Notes: generated from the sequence alone by a model not told the origin. A stretch of 61,190 nucleotides of DNA from Monosporascus cannonballus (GCA_004154925.1 QJNS01000356.1:1-61190); one strand, 5' to 3'; shown: positions 47,832 through 59,765, counted from the first letter of the stretch. Numbers and translations are program-made.

Positions 47832-48420
47832 GCTACCGTTGGGAACATCATTCTCTCTTGCTTCCGAGACCGCTTGATCTGGATCGCAGGTCTAGTCCAC
47901 AGCCAAGTCTTGTCGCGGAGCGTTGGCCATTTGGAAGGCAATTGGATTAATTCTAGTTGGTTGATGTTAGTGCTAACAGTGGTGAAAACAGGGACGACGG
48001 CGATACTAGGACAATGCCAACAAAAATCACAAGAATCCCAAGTCACCCCATGGACCACCAGCGTTGTCTTCGACTCTTTATGTGGGTGGTGTGATACTCC
48101 GCCCGCCACGACCCAAGCCCCAGGGGTTAGTAACCAGCTAGGGCCTAGGCTTTCAGCCACCCCTCCCCCTGGTTTGCGGCTCCGAGGCAATATTGAAGAA
48201 TCGTGTTCTCGGATCATGCCATCGACACAGCATCTCGAAATGCTCGCTTCAGCCTCCAGCTAGTTTAGGTCACCACTTCGCAGGGCGTGCGATGGTGGTA
48301 TACCACCTTGACCACTTGTCGTCCGTAGCATCAAAAGAAAAAAAAAAGGGATGAAGTTCATCAATCCAGCCACAGCACCTTGTTTCCAGCTACGCCTTTG
48401 CCCGGATCACCGCAAGAAAA
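47832..48420. other. Divergent intergenic region between the AAA and NACHT-like genes
   Basis: The two decayed genes point away from each other, so this should hold both promoters. Frames on both strands (47754-48263 plus, 47798-48217 minus) are open but show no domain. An A-rich run lies at about 48332-48349. Confidence 0.4.
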
Positions 48421-50574
48421 ATGTACAATCCAAATTCTTTGCCTTTACCGGTGGGCTTGACGCAGAGGTTGACAGACAATGCATTCATTGAGGACTACAG
48501 TGAGTGGTGGACGACCGACGGAGCCAAAATCCATCCCATCATGGGCGTCGAGACCTCCGACGACAAGCAACGCGCCATGTTTGTCCGCCCCAAACCGTTG
48601 GGTTTCCAGGCGTACCTTGCACCGTTACAACACCCCGACATCATGGAAGACATCAAGATGGGAACTTGCGACTGGGATGCGGTGGTGACGGCCCAGTCCG
48701 TCTGCGTTGCCATCATGGAAAGGGACAAGAAAGACTACGCAGCGAAGGGCGAGAACAATCCTCTGCGTCGCTTGCCGAGACAGGGCGAGACTATGGCGAA
48801 CACACTGATGCCACTTCTCGATATGATTCCAGACGAGATGGGACTAAGGTCTGTGAGGTGCGGGCTGGTGGCCATCTTCAAGGTTAGAAGCAATCTCCCC
48901 TTACACAGAACGGGGCATGGATCCCTAACATAAGGGAATAGATACTTCAAAGAGAGGCAAATCGAGAGAAGATACTATCTACTTTAGAAGAGATCCCGTT
49001 CTTGTTCTGGAGGCAGTAGAAGCTCGACGAGCACATGTTTCCGATAGAAGTATTGCAGTTGAACGGCAGACGCTGTATCAGGCTCTCCTCGACGAGATAC
49101 CCCAGCTGATTGATCCTCTATTACACAAGCACCATGAAGCATGTAGGAACTCTAACCCAAACTCCCAAAAAACCGCCTTGTAACGGTGCTGACGTCCGCT
49201 CAGTCCCCGGACATTTATTAAAATACCTCCCGGAACAGGTGGCTAGAGATATCTAGACCGCCACACAGCACCTCAAGCTTTGTCGCCCGGTCACTTCATT
49301 GCCACATTCAAGGGCTGAACCTAAGACTCTTGTCCGGAACCCTATCAGGATACGGCGGAAACCGTGCGGCAGACGCAGGCAATACGAGAGACGACCAACG
49401 AGAACAAGTACTTGCTGGGTCGTATCGGGAAGCAGATCCACTCTGTTCTGCAACAACTGGATAATAACTTGAATAAGCTAGACGAGGTCAAACAGCTGGT
49501 CCATGAAGGAAGGAATGGAAATAGCATCTGCGTCTGCTCCTCCCCTGATGATAGCCACCCTCAAAACATATGTGTACAACATCGTGGTGGAGGGGGAATA
49601 TTCAAAAGGTATAAATCATCGTGTGTCCCAGATCAACGTGTGTAATCGAGCAAGACTGACAGTTAAAGCTGCCCTCTACGCCATATCTCCGGAAGTTCCC
49701 ATGGGACACAACGAGCCATTCAACCAACCTCGCATCATGATCGGCGAGCTCCACCGGTGTCTGAACGTTCAAACTCCCGGCCCTACTGAGGACATCCAGA
49801 GCGTGCTGGTGCAGGGCAACCGCATCGAAGAAGAAGCCCTCGGCCGGACACGTCGACTCTTGGTCGAACCAAAATTCATTGAGTCGTTCGCCCCCCACCA
49901 AAGCAGCTTCCTCCTCGTCAACGGCCACTTTGCAGGCTACGGATACCGCCGGACGTCGCCGCTCTCCGTCTTCTACGCCTCCCTCGCCATCACCATGGTG
50001 CACACGCCGGCGTCCGTCGCGCTGCACTTCTTCTGCGGGCAGCACATCGCCGACTGCGACGCCCTCGCCGGTCCCAGCGGGCTGATCCGCAGTCTCATCC
50101 TGCAGCTCCTGCAGTACCCCGGACAGCCCGAACCGAGCCCGGCCTTCCTCGACGCCGACTTCTTCGGCGACATCGTCCGCTACGACGTGCCGGCCCCTGT
50201 GCGACGTGTTCCTCCTCCTCGTCCGCCAGGTGGAACCGGGCGTCACGGTGTACTGCATCGTCGACAACATCTCCATCCTCGAGGGGACTGGACAGGATGC
50301 TGTCGTGGTAGAGCTCGTGGACGCTTTGGTGGCTATCACAAGGGACAAGAACGCGCGAGCGACGGTGAAGGTGTTGTTGGGACGTGAAAATAAGAGTACC
50401 GTCGTCGTGGAGCGGATTCCTGAGGGGAATCACGTTGCGCTACGGGCGGCCGCGGCGCAGACGCATCCCATGACGTTGGCGGGGATTCAGGGCGGTATTA
50501 GGAGTCTTTTCCTCCCGGATGCCGAGGATGCTGGAGAGAGAGTTGGAGGTGCTAGTAGCAATAGTTATTGGTGA
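48421..50574 (+). pseudogene. NACHT-like fungal STAND protein N-terminal/P-loop region, frameshifted
   Basis: I assign this from memory of fungal NACHT-type proteins. The start MYNPNSLPLPVGLTQRLTDN leads to SVRCGLVAIFK at about 48890, where a GTTAGA...CTAAC...AG intron seems to begin. Then come REKILSTLEEIPFLF and, in a different frame, AVEARRAHVSDRSIAVERQTL (49010-49080). A helical stretch follows (49364-49510, LLGRIGKQIHSVLQQLDNNL), a likely intron at 49606-49660 (CTGAC branch, CAG end), and then LLVNGHF, LHFFCGQHI, LIRSLILQLL. Near 50191 one extra C in a C run breaks the frame before FLLLVRQVEPGVTVYCIVDN. No canonical GxxxxGKS is seen. There are at least two frame breaks, so it is probably dead unless they are sequencing errors. 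Confidence 0.5.
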
Positions 50575-50749
50575 TGAGAGTTGGTGAGGCTAGTAGCAAT
50601 ATGAACTTGAAGTGAACGGGGCGCATTTTCGTGACCAGTGCCACGTGCGGGCCCTCTCTCACCGAAGACGACACACCGGCCTTCGACATGACCAGCATCA
50701 GCGTATCAGGGTCTTCCGCCCCGGCAGCGCAGGTGGGGACGGCCAAGGC

Positions 50750-51082
50750 TCACAAGTCAACATCCACACTGACGGTCACTACAACTCCAAAATCTACACT
50801 CCAGGGTCCCTGGTGGCGGACGATGTCTCCTTCAAGGCTTGGAAAGACAGCCCATTCGATTACCTGCAGATCATCCTGGCCGGCGCCTCGAGGGAGCGGC
50901 TGGAGGCTCTGCAAGTACCCCAGACGGCGGCTCACATGTTCCTCAGGATGAGCATGCCGATCTCTGAATCGGCTTACCCTGTGCCCCGCGTACTCGACGG
51001 CGGGCTCAGTTACAGCATCCCCTTTCAATTCATCACTCCTCAGCACCTTACCATGACCCCCTGCACCCACACCACCGGATGA
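50750..51082 (+). pseudogene. Fragment of an arrestin-like N domain
   Basis: About 109 residues at the end of an open frame (50612-51082) look like the N-terminal half of a fungal arrestin-like protein: IHTDGHYNSKIYTPGSLV, FDYLQIILAGASRERL, MFLRMSMPISESAYPVPRVL and YSIPFQFITPQHL, ending TPCTH and then a stop. In the family the domain continues with more strands and a C-terminal arrestin fold, which are missing here. No convincing start precedes it. Arrestin-like proteins act as ubiquitin-ligase adaptors for membrane proteins, but this piece is too short to fold as one. It lies 70 bp from the convergent HET gene. Confidence 0.6.
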
Positions 51083-51154
51083 CACGGCAACTTCATAGCA
51101 TCATGTAGTTCGGCCCGTGTGCTCGACACCCCTAGAGAATTCCTGTAGTTGTTC

Positions 51155-52345
51155 TTAATACGCAGATGATAAGAGAACATCGCGTAATGGCGCTTCCCTT
51201 GCGATCTTCCGGGGAAATATAGCTAGTGTCGCAAACTCGCGTTTATAGACGCGGACATCGGCCGGCATCCCTTCGACCCTATCATACTCGTGCACGAAGA
51301 AGCCAACTACCTGATCGGGATCGCTCATGAGCTGGCACTCCAGGAACGCGACATGGGTCTCCCGCATGTCTAACCTCGAAGTGTTCTCAGCAATCCTCAG
51401 CTTAATACGCAGGTACCCGTCATTAGGGAGAGAGAAATCGGAAGACCACGCCAAACCACCGTCGTTGCGCCGAAGGGGGATGATGTCCCGGCACAGGGAG
51501 AACCTGGACGGATGCTGCGCATATAAGGAGCCGCCTGCGATTAGGGCATCCTCGGCTATGTCCTCGAGCGAATCGGGCCACCCACCCCATGCGAAGAGCG
51601 ACTGGTCGTTCGTTGACTTGGCGATCTCGCCTTGCAGCCGCACGAACGCTTTCTGCGCCCCCTCGCCGTAGAGGAGGGGCATTTGGACGTTAAAAAGGCC
51701 CATCAAGGAGTAAGCAAGGTCCTCCGGGCGCGTTGTACGCCGATTCGCAGCCCACGACATTCGCTGAGCGACACTCCATGGGCTCGCGAGGCCGGAGAAG
51801 TACGGATCTTTCAACACCCTCTGGTGGATGCCTGTGATCCTCTCAATAGTCGCCGCGTACTCCCACTTCGATCCGATTCTGACCCAATCGGAGCCGTAAA
51901 ACTCCACCGTCCGCGGCGCGATTAGCTCCTGCAGTGTCCAGCCCCTCGTGAACCACCTGCTTCTGACGAAGCTCGAGTTCTCTGACAGCGGATCTTCCTG
52001 GCCTGACACATCACGCAGATACGCGAAGCAGACTTCGGCTGCTTCGTACCAGGCGTACATTGAATTGATGGCCTCCGTCAGCTCGGCGCTGCTGGACTTG
52101 TCGATGCAACATGTGTCGATCCATATCCAGTCGAGTCCGCCCTTCTTGGCTAACTCGCAGCTCATCACTACTTTAACGTATTTCTTCTTCCTAAAGCGCG
52201 CGATGGACCTCGAGAAGTGCCTCCGAGCCACAAATGCTTCGAAGGACGGCTCATCCTTCGTCCATGTATGTGATAATATGGCGTACCGCGGTCTATCCTG
52301 GTGGAAGGTCCTCAATTCCAATGTACTGGTGTTGAGAAGTCGCAT
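51155..52345 (-). CDS. HET-domain protein (heterokaryon incompatibility type), intact
   Basis: An intact single-exon gene of 396 residues. It opens MRLLNTSTLELRTF, the usual start of HET proteins, with the three hallmark blocks YAILSHTW (21-28), WIWIDTCCID (73-82) and RGWTLQELIAP (134-144), followed by the conserved MSWAANRRTTRPEDLAYSL and MPLLYGEG. HET domains are fungus-specific and, in the known het loci, trigger cell death after fusion of unlike strains; related to TIR-like folds. The C-terminal 150 residues carry no repeat or NACHT domain, so this is the short architecture. It is the only intact member of the local non-self-recognition-like cluster. Start at 52345 is the first Met and fits the family. 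Confidence 0.9.
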   Translation of the reverse strand: MRLLNTSTLELRTFHQDRPRYAILSHTWTKDEPSFEAFVARRHFSRSIARFRKKKYVKVVMSCELAKKGGLDWIWIDTCCIDKSSSAELTEAINSMYAWYEAAEVCFAYLRDVSGQEDPLSENSSFVRSRWFTRGWTLQELIAPRTVEFYGSDWVRIGSKWEYAATIERITGIHQRVLKDPYFSGLASPWSVAQRMSWAANRRTTRPEDLAYSLMGLFNVQMPLLYGEGAQKAFVRLQGEIAKSTNDQSLFAWGGWPDSLEDIAEDALIAGGSLYAQHPSRFSLCRDIIPLRRNDGGLAWSSDFSLPNDGYLRIKLRIAENTSRLDMRETHVAFLECQLMSDPDQVVGFFVHEYDRVEGMPADVRVYKREFATLAIFPRKIAREAPLRDVLLSSAY

Positions 52346-55081
52346 CGCGCAATGGCACTGAGATGGTGTGGCTATTCATGGTCCATAGTGCGAGTTAACA
52401 ATCTTGAACTGTCGAAATTCGCCAATATAAAAGTCGTCGAAAACGCAAAGTAAGACACCACCCCTACTCGAAACAAGGGTCCCGTAAGCCACCCAGCCGG
52501 TCTCGGTCGATCGCAATGAAAACGCTGGAAACCAATCAGACTCCGGAGTTCAGAAGCGCAAGGTTTACTCCGAGTCTCCGACAGAGAGATTATAGTAGCA
52601 ATAGAGACCGGACCATGAGTAGTCGGGCGCGAGCTTCTTCCTTTTATAATCGTTTTTTATTTGTGACAGTTAGGCTACGGGATGTGAGGCGGCATTCAAA
52701 GATCGACGAGAAGCTATTGCTGACTAGATTTGTCTCATTCCGAGACCACTGAGACGTGCTTTGCAGCCTGGGTCTGAACTTCGGAACAACGTGATTCCGC
52801 TGCAATGCCTGTGTCCAGCTTCCCATGCGTCCTGCACTTAACCCCTTAACCCCTGAACTACAAACCCCCTAGCTAGTTACATTAACTACAACTGGTTGAA
52901 TTCATATCTTCAGCCTCGCTCGGGTTTAACTTCGCCTCATTGGTCGACCCTGCTCAATTAAGTTCAGCTAATGGATTGTCCGGTATCCCTAGTTCGCACT
53001 GACTACGTCACCCCTCTGAGTCTGGAGGAGTGTAAAATTCCATATACCGGCATTCAGAGTTCGTCGCGGTCGCCTTCGTCCTTACGCTTCGGACACAAAG
53101 GTTAACTACTGCCGGAACTGGGGAAAGAGTGCTTGGCCTTTAACGAACCAGAGAGGTTGGCAAAAAGGACCGAAGCTCGATATGAAATATATTGCAACTT
53201 CATAAGCATCGTAAACTTGGAGTTTGCGAGAGCTTATTACGGATCTTATTAGTAGCTTATGCTCGGGGGGGTCCTGATACGCGAGCACCAAGGCTGTGGT
53301 CTCTCAGGGGTGTATCGAGGAGCCCCTGGATAGGATCTAACCTACAGCGAACAAAACAGAGCACCAGAGCAACACCCACACCTTTGCACGCGCCGCGTTC
53401 GTCACATCCGGACACAAATCGCGTGACCACGCCACGCGACGGTAACGAGCCAGACACAATAGCCCCGTTCCTAAACGATGGATGGCCCAGTACACCGACA
53501 TCCGTTCAATCGCGGCTGGGGCTGTCCCAGCGACTTCCTAGCTACAGTGTAGCGGACGACATTGCCGCCCACTCGGAATATCCCGTCCATCACCTCGGGG
53601 TATATAATTGGGGCCTATCCGGACCAGGATGTAGGGGAAGACTATCCGTCCACGACTCCATTCCGTACCTCTCCCACCTAGTAAAACCTGTCGCAGCCAG
53701 GCCGTATATAAGGTTAATGTCCTATTAGCCGCAACGGCGCGATTTCGAACGCGATAACACCCGATACCGAATTCCAAACTGGACACAAAGCAAGGAAAGT
53801 AGGCAATATCTCCCCACCCTCAAGAAAAACCCAAATGCGCCACACCCACATCCACACCCACACACAGGACGAAACCACTGACCCCCGGCCATTTCGCCTC
53901 CTCGGGGAGGGAACGGGCCGACACATACCCCGGGGGCGGTTGTCCGCGCACCAGCGGAGGCCAGCCACGGCGCTCAACCGGAACCGGGCACCACCACCGC
54001 ATCGACGGGTCGTGCCCCTTGGTCTCCTGCGCGACGCGCTCCCCCCACAGCACCCCGCACCATCCCATCCGTCCCCGACGCCCCCCCGCGGACCCCGAGA
54101 CGGCCGGGCGCGGCGCCGGACGGGGTACGGTGAAGGGGACCGGGATGATCCCAGGACGGCTGTGGATGCGCATCCTTCCGAACGCGCGCAGAGACGGGGA
54201 AACGGGTGCGGGACGGGGACGGAGAGGCCGGGGCACCGGAAGGTGGCGGCACGGGCGGTCCATGTCGATTCCTGATCAGGACCTATCTCATGGAGGGATG
54301 AAAGAGCGAGATCTGCAGAGTGTTGAAGGGAAATTGAGAAGCAAGTTATAACGGAGTTTATACTGAGGATGCGCTATTGGAAATTAAGTAAAACACGCCA
54401 GCTTATGGCAAGAGAGAAGATAGATTCGATGTAACACACAACAATGTACAGAGCGGGCCGGCGCAGTTGGCTTATCACCGTCAAAGTCGAAATCTGAGGA
54501 ATTAGCAATGAAATCTCGTTATCCGTATGTGTACGCTATGCAATCAGTCCATAAAAGGACAATGACCTCTAGCAAGGTTAAACGGTGATGCACCCTATCG
54601 ATTTTGTACCTCGACACCCTAGACGCCACCGGCGCCCGGGAGAAGATCTCCCCCAATACGATGGTTGAACCAAAGTTCGTCCCTTTTTCCGTAGAGCTGT
54701 CCGTTCCACGGCCTATAGTCCGACAAGCCGTCTGTTCTTTCCGAAAGGTGCCTTGCAGGTGGGAAGAAAAGTAACCGGCGTCATTGTGTCGGGTGCCATG
54801 CAACCACTTCACGTATAGTCCAAAGACCTGCAGTAACCTGAACGCCGAGGCCCAACAAGAGAAACTCCAAAACACAATTGGTGCAGCTGCGGCGTGTCAA
54901 CCAGGCCCCAAGATTTCATATAAAGTAGATACAAAGGAAACGAATGCTGTGTGGGCTCAGTAGAAGTCGAGTGAGGTGCTGGGTTCGCCTAGGCTGCTTG
55001 CAAGGTTTGACAAAACGGTACGATGACCAACCGTCGGGGCTTATCGCACATCTTTCTCGTGACTGCGTATATATTCGTATA
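52346..55081. other. 2.7-kb intergenic region without a supportable gene
   Basis: The DNA is of normal composition. Open frames exist (53192-53728, 53835-54275, 54519-54875) but they overlap on both strands, are Arg/Pro-rich or lack any domain, and lack matching introns. TATATAA-like boxes occur at about 53600 and 53703. This may include the HET promoter and the 3' end of the STRIPAK gene. Confidence 0.5.
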
Positions 55082-57436
55082 TCACCGGTCAAGCCGTGGT
55101 TGCGGCTGCCATCCATTGATATAAGCCATCAAACCCATACCAATCATGACGACGCCGATCATTGATGCATATGGTACACTGTTAGCCAGAGCCTGGTTAT
55201 GTTTCAACCCCCGGGCTGACGCAGTCAAGGGTGTTATGGTGTTGGCTCTAGATAACGTTGGAGGGTCGGCTGGTTCACCTGGCGTCGTGTTGCTTCGGCT
55301 GGAGCATGAGGATGGGGTCCTAATCATAGTAGACGACCCATCCGATGTCTTGTTGTGATCGCCCCGGGCCGCATGCGTATCTATCACGGACTGCGCCGCC
55401 TTTTGCCGAGCGGCAGCTTCCCTAGCCTCCGCATCTTTTCGGATCTGCAAGGCCATCTCCGCTAAGGAGTTTCGGTCCGCGTCGCGTTCTGCTTCGGCTG
55501 TTTCTGCACGCTGCTTGCAGGCTTCAAGCTGGCGTCGCAGATCCTTAATCTCTAGCACCATGGTCTGGATCTGAGCGTGTAGCTGCGTCGCGGATGCTCC
55601 CACGGCTTCGGGCTGGCCCGGCGGTGATGTATTGGCATTGCTCGTAGGGGGGTTGTCTTCGGTGGCCTTGGTTGATTCCGCCGGTGGTTCGAAGGCTTCT
55701 TCTAGGGCGTTTGCTTCGGCCTCGGGCTTGATAGGAGAGCCGTTCAACTTAGACGCGTTGTCTTCCAACCTCCTGGCTAGCTCCTCGGCGAGTTCTCTGG
55801 CTTGGCGCTCCTTCTGTAACCTTTCTTCAAGATCTCTCATGCGGGAAGTCTGCGTCTCAATCTCTCTCTTCGCATTGTTCAGAGCCTCGGTAAGCTGTAA
55901 GATCTGGTTATTTGTGCCGTCTTGACGAACGGGGGACCCGTTCTGAGTATGGATCTTCGGGCGCTCGGTGATCCCTCGCTTCAAGGAAGGAACATCGGGC
56001 TTCTCTGGTAATGGCTGTTGGGGCGGCGGCGCCGGCGGGTCGGAGAATCTCGTCTTGCTATCCGCTCGGAAAGACAGCCCATTCCCATTGACCGTGTGAG
56101 GCTTCGGTTGCTCGGTCGGTTCCGGTTTCTCGATGTCCTTGATATCGTCCTTAGAAAGCAGCGCACTAATGAATTGGCCAGTCCGCCCTAGATCTTGCGA
56201 TTGGAGACGAGCAGTACGCATTTCGCTCTGGAGCCGCTTAACAATCTGCTCCGTGCTGATAGGCGAGAAGAAGAATCCCCTCTGAGAGTTCATCGCATTT
56301 GCCTGGGGACCCATCATCCCAGCACCGGGAACCATCCTGCCGCCGCCAGTCATGGCCGCTTGATTGCCGTTCCGCGCGCCCCTGAGAGGAACGCCGCCTT
56401 GGGGTTGCATCATCATCGCTCCGCCATTTGTAGGATCGAGGTCACCGAAATTCATGTCGAGCAAATTGCTCGAGGGGTTCAGGAATCCTGCATGTTCAAC
56501 CTTGGCAGCGACTTTGTGGTGAACAATCGTTTTCTGGTCTTCGCTGACGATGTCAATACCTAGTTCCAAGTGATCCCCAGTCTGTAGCTCGTGGGGTTCG
56601 GATTCGCGATTCTCTTGGGACAGCCGCGTCCCGTTCACGAAGGTTCCGTTGGAGGACTTCACGTCTCGAATCCAGATCTTTCCCTGTCTGTCGGCCCATA
56701 TCTCCGCATGCTGGCGGGAGAGGACTTTCGAATCGAAATAGCCATTAACAGGCGTCGGGACGGTCTTTACATTCGTCTGACGACCTATCCTAAGGGTGTC
56801 AGGGGAGAATGGTACAGAAATCGTCTTGCGCTCGAATGTGCCATTCTGCGATAGGAGGTAGAGTACAGGCTGGCCAGCAGGCATCGGCTCGGCCATGCTT
56901 CCTTTCGACATGCTCTGTTGTGCAGCCATCAGGGCCTGAGACGGGAGAATCGGGGAGGGCGAGTGAATGGGGTTCACCGAGCCATGTAAGCCGTTGACGG
57001 CCTGCGACGGCCTCCCTGCCATGCCAGGCTGAGCAAAATCTAGTTGGCCGTCCGGCTTTCTGGCACCCCAAGGATTCTTTGGTTGGGGCCGCTTCCGAGC
57101 GCCAGCAGCGGCTGGAATAGTACCGGCAGCGCCGTTGACAGCACCGGCGCCGGCGCCGGCACCGGCAGCACCCGGCCATGAATTCATGTCGTTACTGGGC
57201 ATGGGAGCGCCATTTGACTGGGGGTTAGGGTTAGAATTACCGGAGATGACGGTCGAGGTAGACGAGTTTGATGACGTAGACGCGAGAGACGACGATGAGT
57301 TGTTGCGCTGCAGATTTTTCCGTGGCACGAACATACGGTTTAGCTCGTCTGGATTCCCGGGATGGCCGCCACCATTAATAACCCATGCCGGTCGGTTGTG
57401 CTGGGTGAAAGTCGGGGGGCTCGCAACCGCCGTCAT
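55082..57436 (-). CDS. STRIPAK complex FHA subunit, SLMAP homolog (PRO45/HAM-4/Far9-type)
   Basis: A 784-residue single-exon protein. Residues 1-185 are low-complexity (Ser/Asn, Gly/Ala, Pro-rich). An FHA domain spans about 190-300, with LRIGRQ (215-220), SRQHAEIW (240-247) and SSNGTFVNGTRL (261-272), the phosphothreonine-binding signature. Coiled coils are likely at 508-565 and 615-680. A hydrophobic segment at 756-772 followed by a short polar tail makes it tail-anchored. This layout is that of SLMAP and its fungal counterparts (Sordaria PRO45, Neurospora HAM-4, yeast Far9/Vps64), which tether the STRIPAK phosphatase-kinase complex to the nuclear envelope, ER or mitochondria and are needed for hyphal fusion and fruiting. 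Start at 57436 gives the fungal-like N terminus. Confidence 0.88.
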   Translation of the reverse strand: MTAVASPPTFTQHNRPAWVINGGGHPGNPDELNRMFVPRKNLQRNNSSSSLASTSSNSSTSTVISGNSNPNPQSNGAPMPSNDMNSWPGAAGAGAGAGAVNGAAGTIPAAAGARKRPQPKNPWGARKPDGQLDFAQPGMAGRPSQAVNGLHGSVNPIHSPSPILPSQALMAAQQSMSKGSMAEPMPAGQPVLYLLSQNGTFERKTISVPFSPDTLRIGRQTNVKTVPTPVNGYFDSKVLSRQHAEIWADRQGKIWIRDVKSSNGTFVNGTRLSQENRESEPHELQTGDHLELGIDIVSEDQKTIVHHKVAAKVEHAGFLNPSSNLLDMNFGDLDPTNGGAMMMQPQGGVPLRGARNGNQAAMTGGGRMVPGAGMMGPQANAMNSQRGFFFSPISTEQIVKRLQSEMRTARLQSQDLGRTGQFISALLSKDDIKDIEKPEPTEQPKPHTVNGNGLSFRADSKTRFSDPPAPPPQQPLPEKPDVPSLKRGITERPKIHTQNGSPVRQDGTNNQILQLTEALNNAKREIETQTSRMRDLEERLQKERQARELAEELARRLEDNASKLNGSPIKPEAEANALEEAFEPPAESTKATEDNPPTSNANTSPPGQPEAVGASATQLHAQIQTMVLEIKDLRRQLEACKQRAETAEAERDADRNSLAEMALQIRKDAEAREAAARQKAAQSVIDTHAARGDHNKTSDGSSTMIRTPSSCSSRSNTTPGEPADPPTLSRANTITPLTASARGLKHNQALANSVPYASMIGVVMIGMGLMAYINGWQPQPRLDR

Positions 57437-57669
57437 GAGGAAAGGCGTGGAAGTAAGTCAGACAATGTAAATCGCAAGACACGTGCAAAGCGACGTAGAT
57501 CAAGAGGATGATGACGCCGATAGAAGGATGAGATTCGAGGAAGTTGGTAGGGAAAGAGGCGCCGTCTCAGCAAGTCTCTGGGTAGCCCAAGGAATCTCTC
57601 TCTCCCCCTCCTTCCCTCTTCTCCCTCACGCGACCGGAACGAACAGAGAACCGCCCGACAGGCGCCGCG

Positions 57670-57709
<40 letters not shown>

Positions 57710-59765
57710 AAGAAACAATCGAGGATCGTAATCGGCGCCTACCTCCAGCCAAGTAATCCCACTCAGGGTATATTCTTCGTTAATCTGTACGGTGTAGGGA
57801 TTTTGTCAGTCGGGGCAGGATAAGATGTGGTCAGATTCAACTGGTTGGGGCCGTGGAGAATGTGGCAGGATTGATTTGCATCACGCAGAAAGGAGTAGGA
57901 AAGTCGAATGTGGCGGCGATAAGAGAATGAGGATGCAACGGAGACGGACCAAGTAAATATTCCGCGCGGGATTGAAACGGTCTGAGGGTTATCGCGATGT
58001 GTTCTTGAGAAGTTTCTGGGTTCGGCGGTCATCACGTGGCAGAACCGAGACGAGGAGACGAAGTCAAGATGGCCCAGAGAATTGATGGAAAAATCAACCA
58101 GATCAATGTGATGTGGTCTGTCTGTCCGTCTGGCTTTCTGGGAACTTGGGAGTCGGATTGGGGGAACTGGGTCCTGTTTCCAATCCGACCTGCTAATAAT
58201 CAAGGCCGGATTCGGTTTTCTCGCTAAGCGCCTTACAAATTAGCGTCTCCGGTATGGCGGCGGCCCCAGGGCTTAACGCAGCAAGCAACGCAGTGGATTA
58301 CGTACTACAACGGCCAAGTTGGACTGATGGGATGGGGAGCGTTAAGATTTCGTCTGCAGTCTTGAAGAGGTCAAAGATCAAAAGGTCAAAGGGGACCGCC
58401 GGCAGGTGAGTGCGTGCTCACAGCTAGGTACTTGTTTGGTTTACCACTGCTGGTTATCTATCAGGTACATGCAGGTAGGTAACCTGGCTTTGGATTGGGG
58501 ACCGAATGTGATTCTCTAGTAGTAAAGGCAGACAGACAGACACAGGATGCCTGTTGGTTGGATGGAACGGAATCTCGGAAAATGCACACACCACTTCAGT
58601 TATGTGGCCAATTCTGCACGCAACTCCTTTTAAACAACAAGTAGGGTTTTTAGCAGTATTGGCATGGACTTGAGTTAGGGCGTACAGTATGTATACGTTG
58701 GGTCAGAACATTTGGACTATCCTCTCTTGGGAGGAGTTTTATTATACAGTGTTACCAGGATACATTTCGGACATATCTCCTCGGGTGCCAGAAGCGCGCA
58801 CATAATAAGTGCTAGCCGGCTTTTGGGTTCGTGCTCTTCGAAAAATGGAACCTTAATAACCAATCAAAATAGCTTATGGTAATATGCATATACATCCACC
58901 TACACCTATTTTTTTGCAGTGATATTTGTACCACATTTGTCAGTAAGACATATCCGGTACATCACATACGTCACCATCAGAGGCTGCAACCCGCCTTGCA
59001 CGCGTTCCTCCCATGTATCGAGCCAAAGTGGACCTTTTCCCCATATATGGCTAGCGCTATCGCCGGTACCTGTTATTGTGTGCGCTTCTGGCACCCGAGG
59101 AGATACACCTACCTAGGTAAGGATGCATTAAGTGTGACAAGAGTTCCAGGGGACTGCTTATATCAAAGGATAGGAGGAGAATAAAACTATCTTCAAAAAA
59201 ATGCCATGCATGTCTAGCATAGCTTGATGCAAAGGAATCATCTGGTTTAGGTATAAAAAGATATCAAGGACTACGGCGCAAGCCCGGTCTTACTCGCAAT
59301 TGGCCCAGGAGCCTCCCGGCTTGGTGGGTGCCATGTCGTGTGAGGTGAGTCAACAGTGCGCAGGCACACAGTACAGATGAGTAGGGAACCCTGGCTTCTC
59401 TCTGGTGCATTGTAGTAGAGTACGTGATTCAGCCAGGAGGAGTTGGGAGCTTTGACCATCTTCGGTATTTGCATTGCCTTGCTGGGTAGGCGGGGGCTAA
59501 GCGGGGCTAGGTGGGACTCGACAAAGAGCGCTTATCGATAGGGCTGAAGCATATCAGTCGCCGCTCAGTTGGAGGGGCGCTCGGGCGGGCTCTGTCCGGG
59601 TAAAGCAGGTCGAACCAGCGCTAGAAGCTTCTCCACCAAAGTAAACCAAAGTCGCAACACCAAAACGACAGAGTCAATCGCAACCAACGACGCAACCGTA
59701 AACGCAGCCATCCACTCAACAAGTAGCCTGACACCGGACTGAACCCCAGGGTCCCCCTCAGCAAT
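57437..59765. other. Divergent intergenic region between the STRIPAK and MGR2-type genes
   Basis: The two genes are divergently transcribed from this 2.3-kb region. No frame shows a domain. Frames at 57763-58203 (minus) and 58876-59184 (plus) are probably chance or leader sequence. A short GACA-type run occurs near 58530. Confidence 0.5.
57671..57708. repeat. (CGT)n microsatellite in the STRIPAK gene leader
   Basis: A perfect 38-base run, about 12.7 units of CGT, lies 235 bp upstream of the start codon, so it probably falls in the 5' leader or promoter. Confidence 0.95.

Noticed and set aside
49602..50348. 248-codon minus-strand frame opposite the NACHT-like gene
   Set aside because: Its Asp/Glu/Val-rich composition is what a GC-rich coding strand gives in antisense. 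The plus strand carries the recognisable family motifs.
53835..54275. 146-codon frame starting with a His/Thr repeat
   Set aside because: Arg/Pro-rich low complexity, with equally long frames on the opposite strand; no domain or intron evidence.
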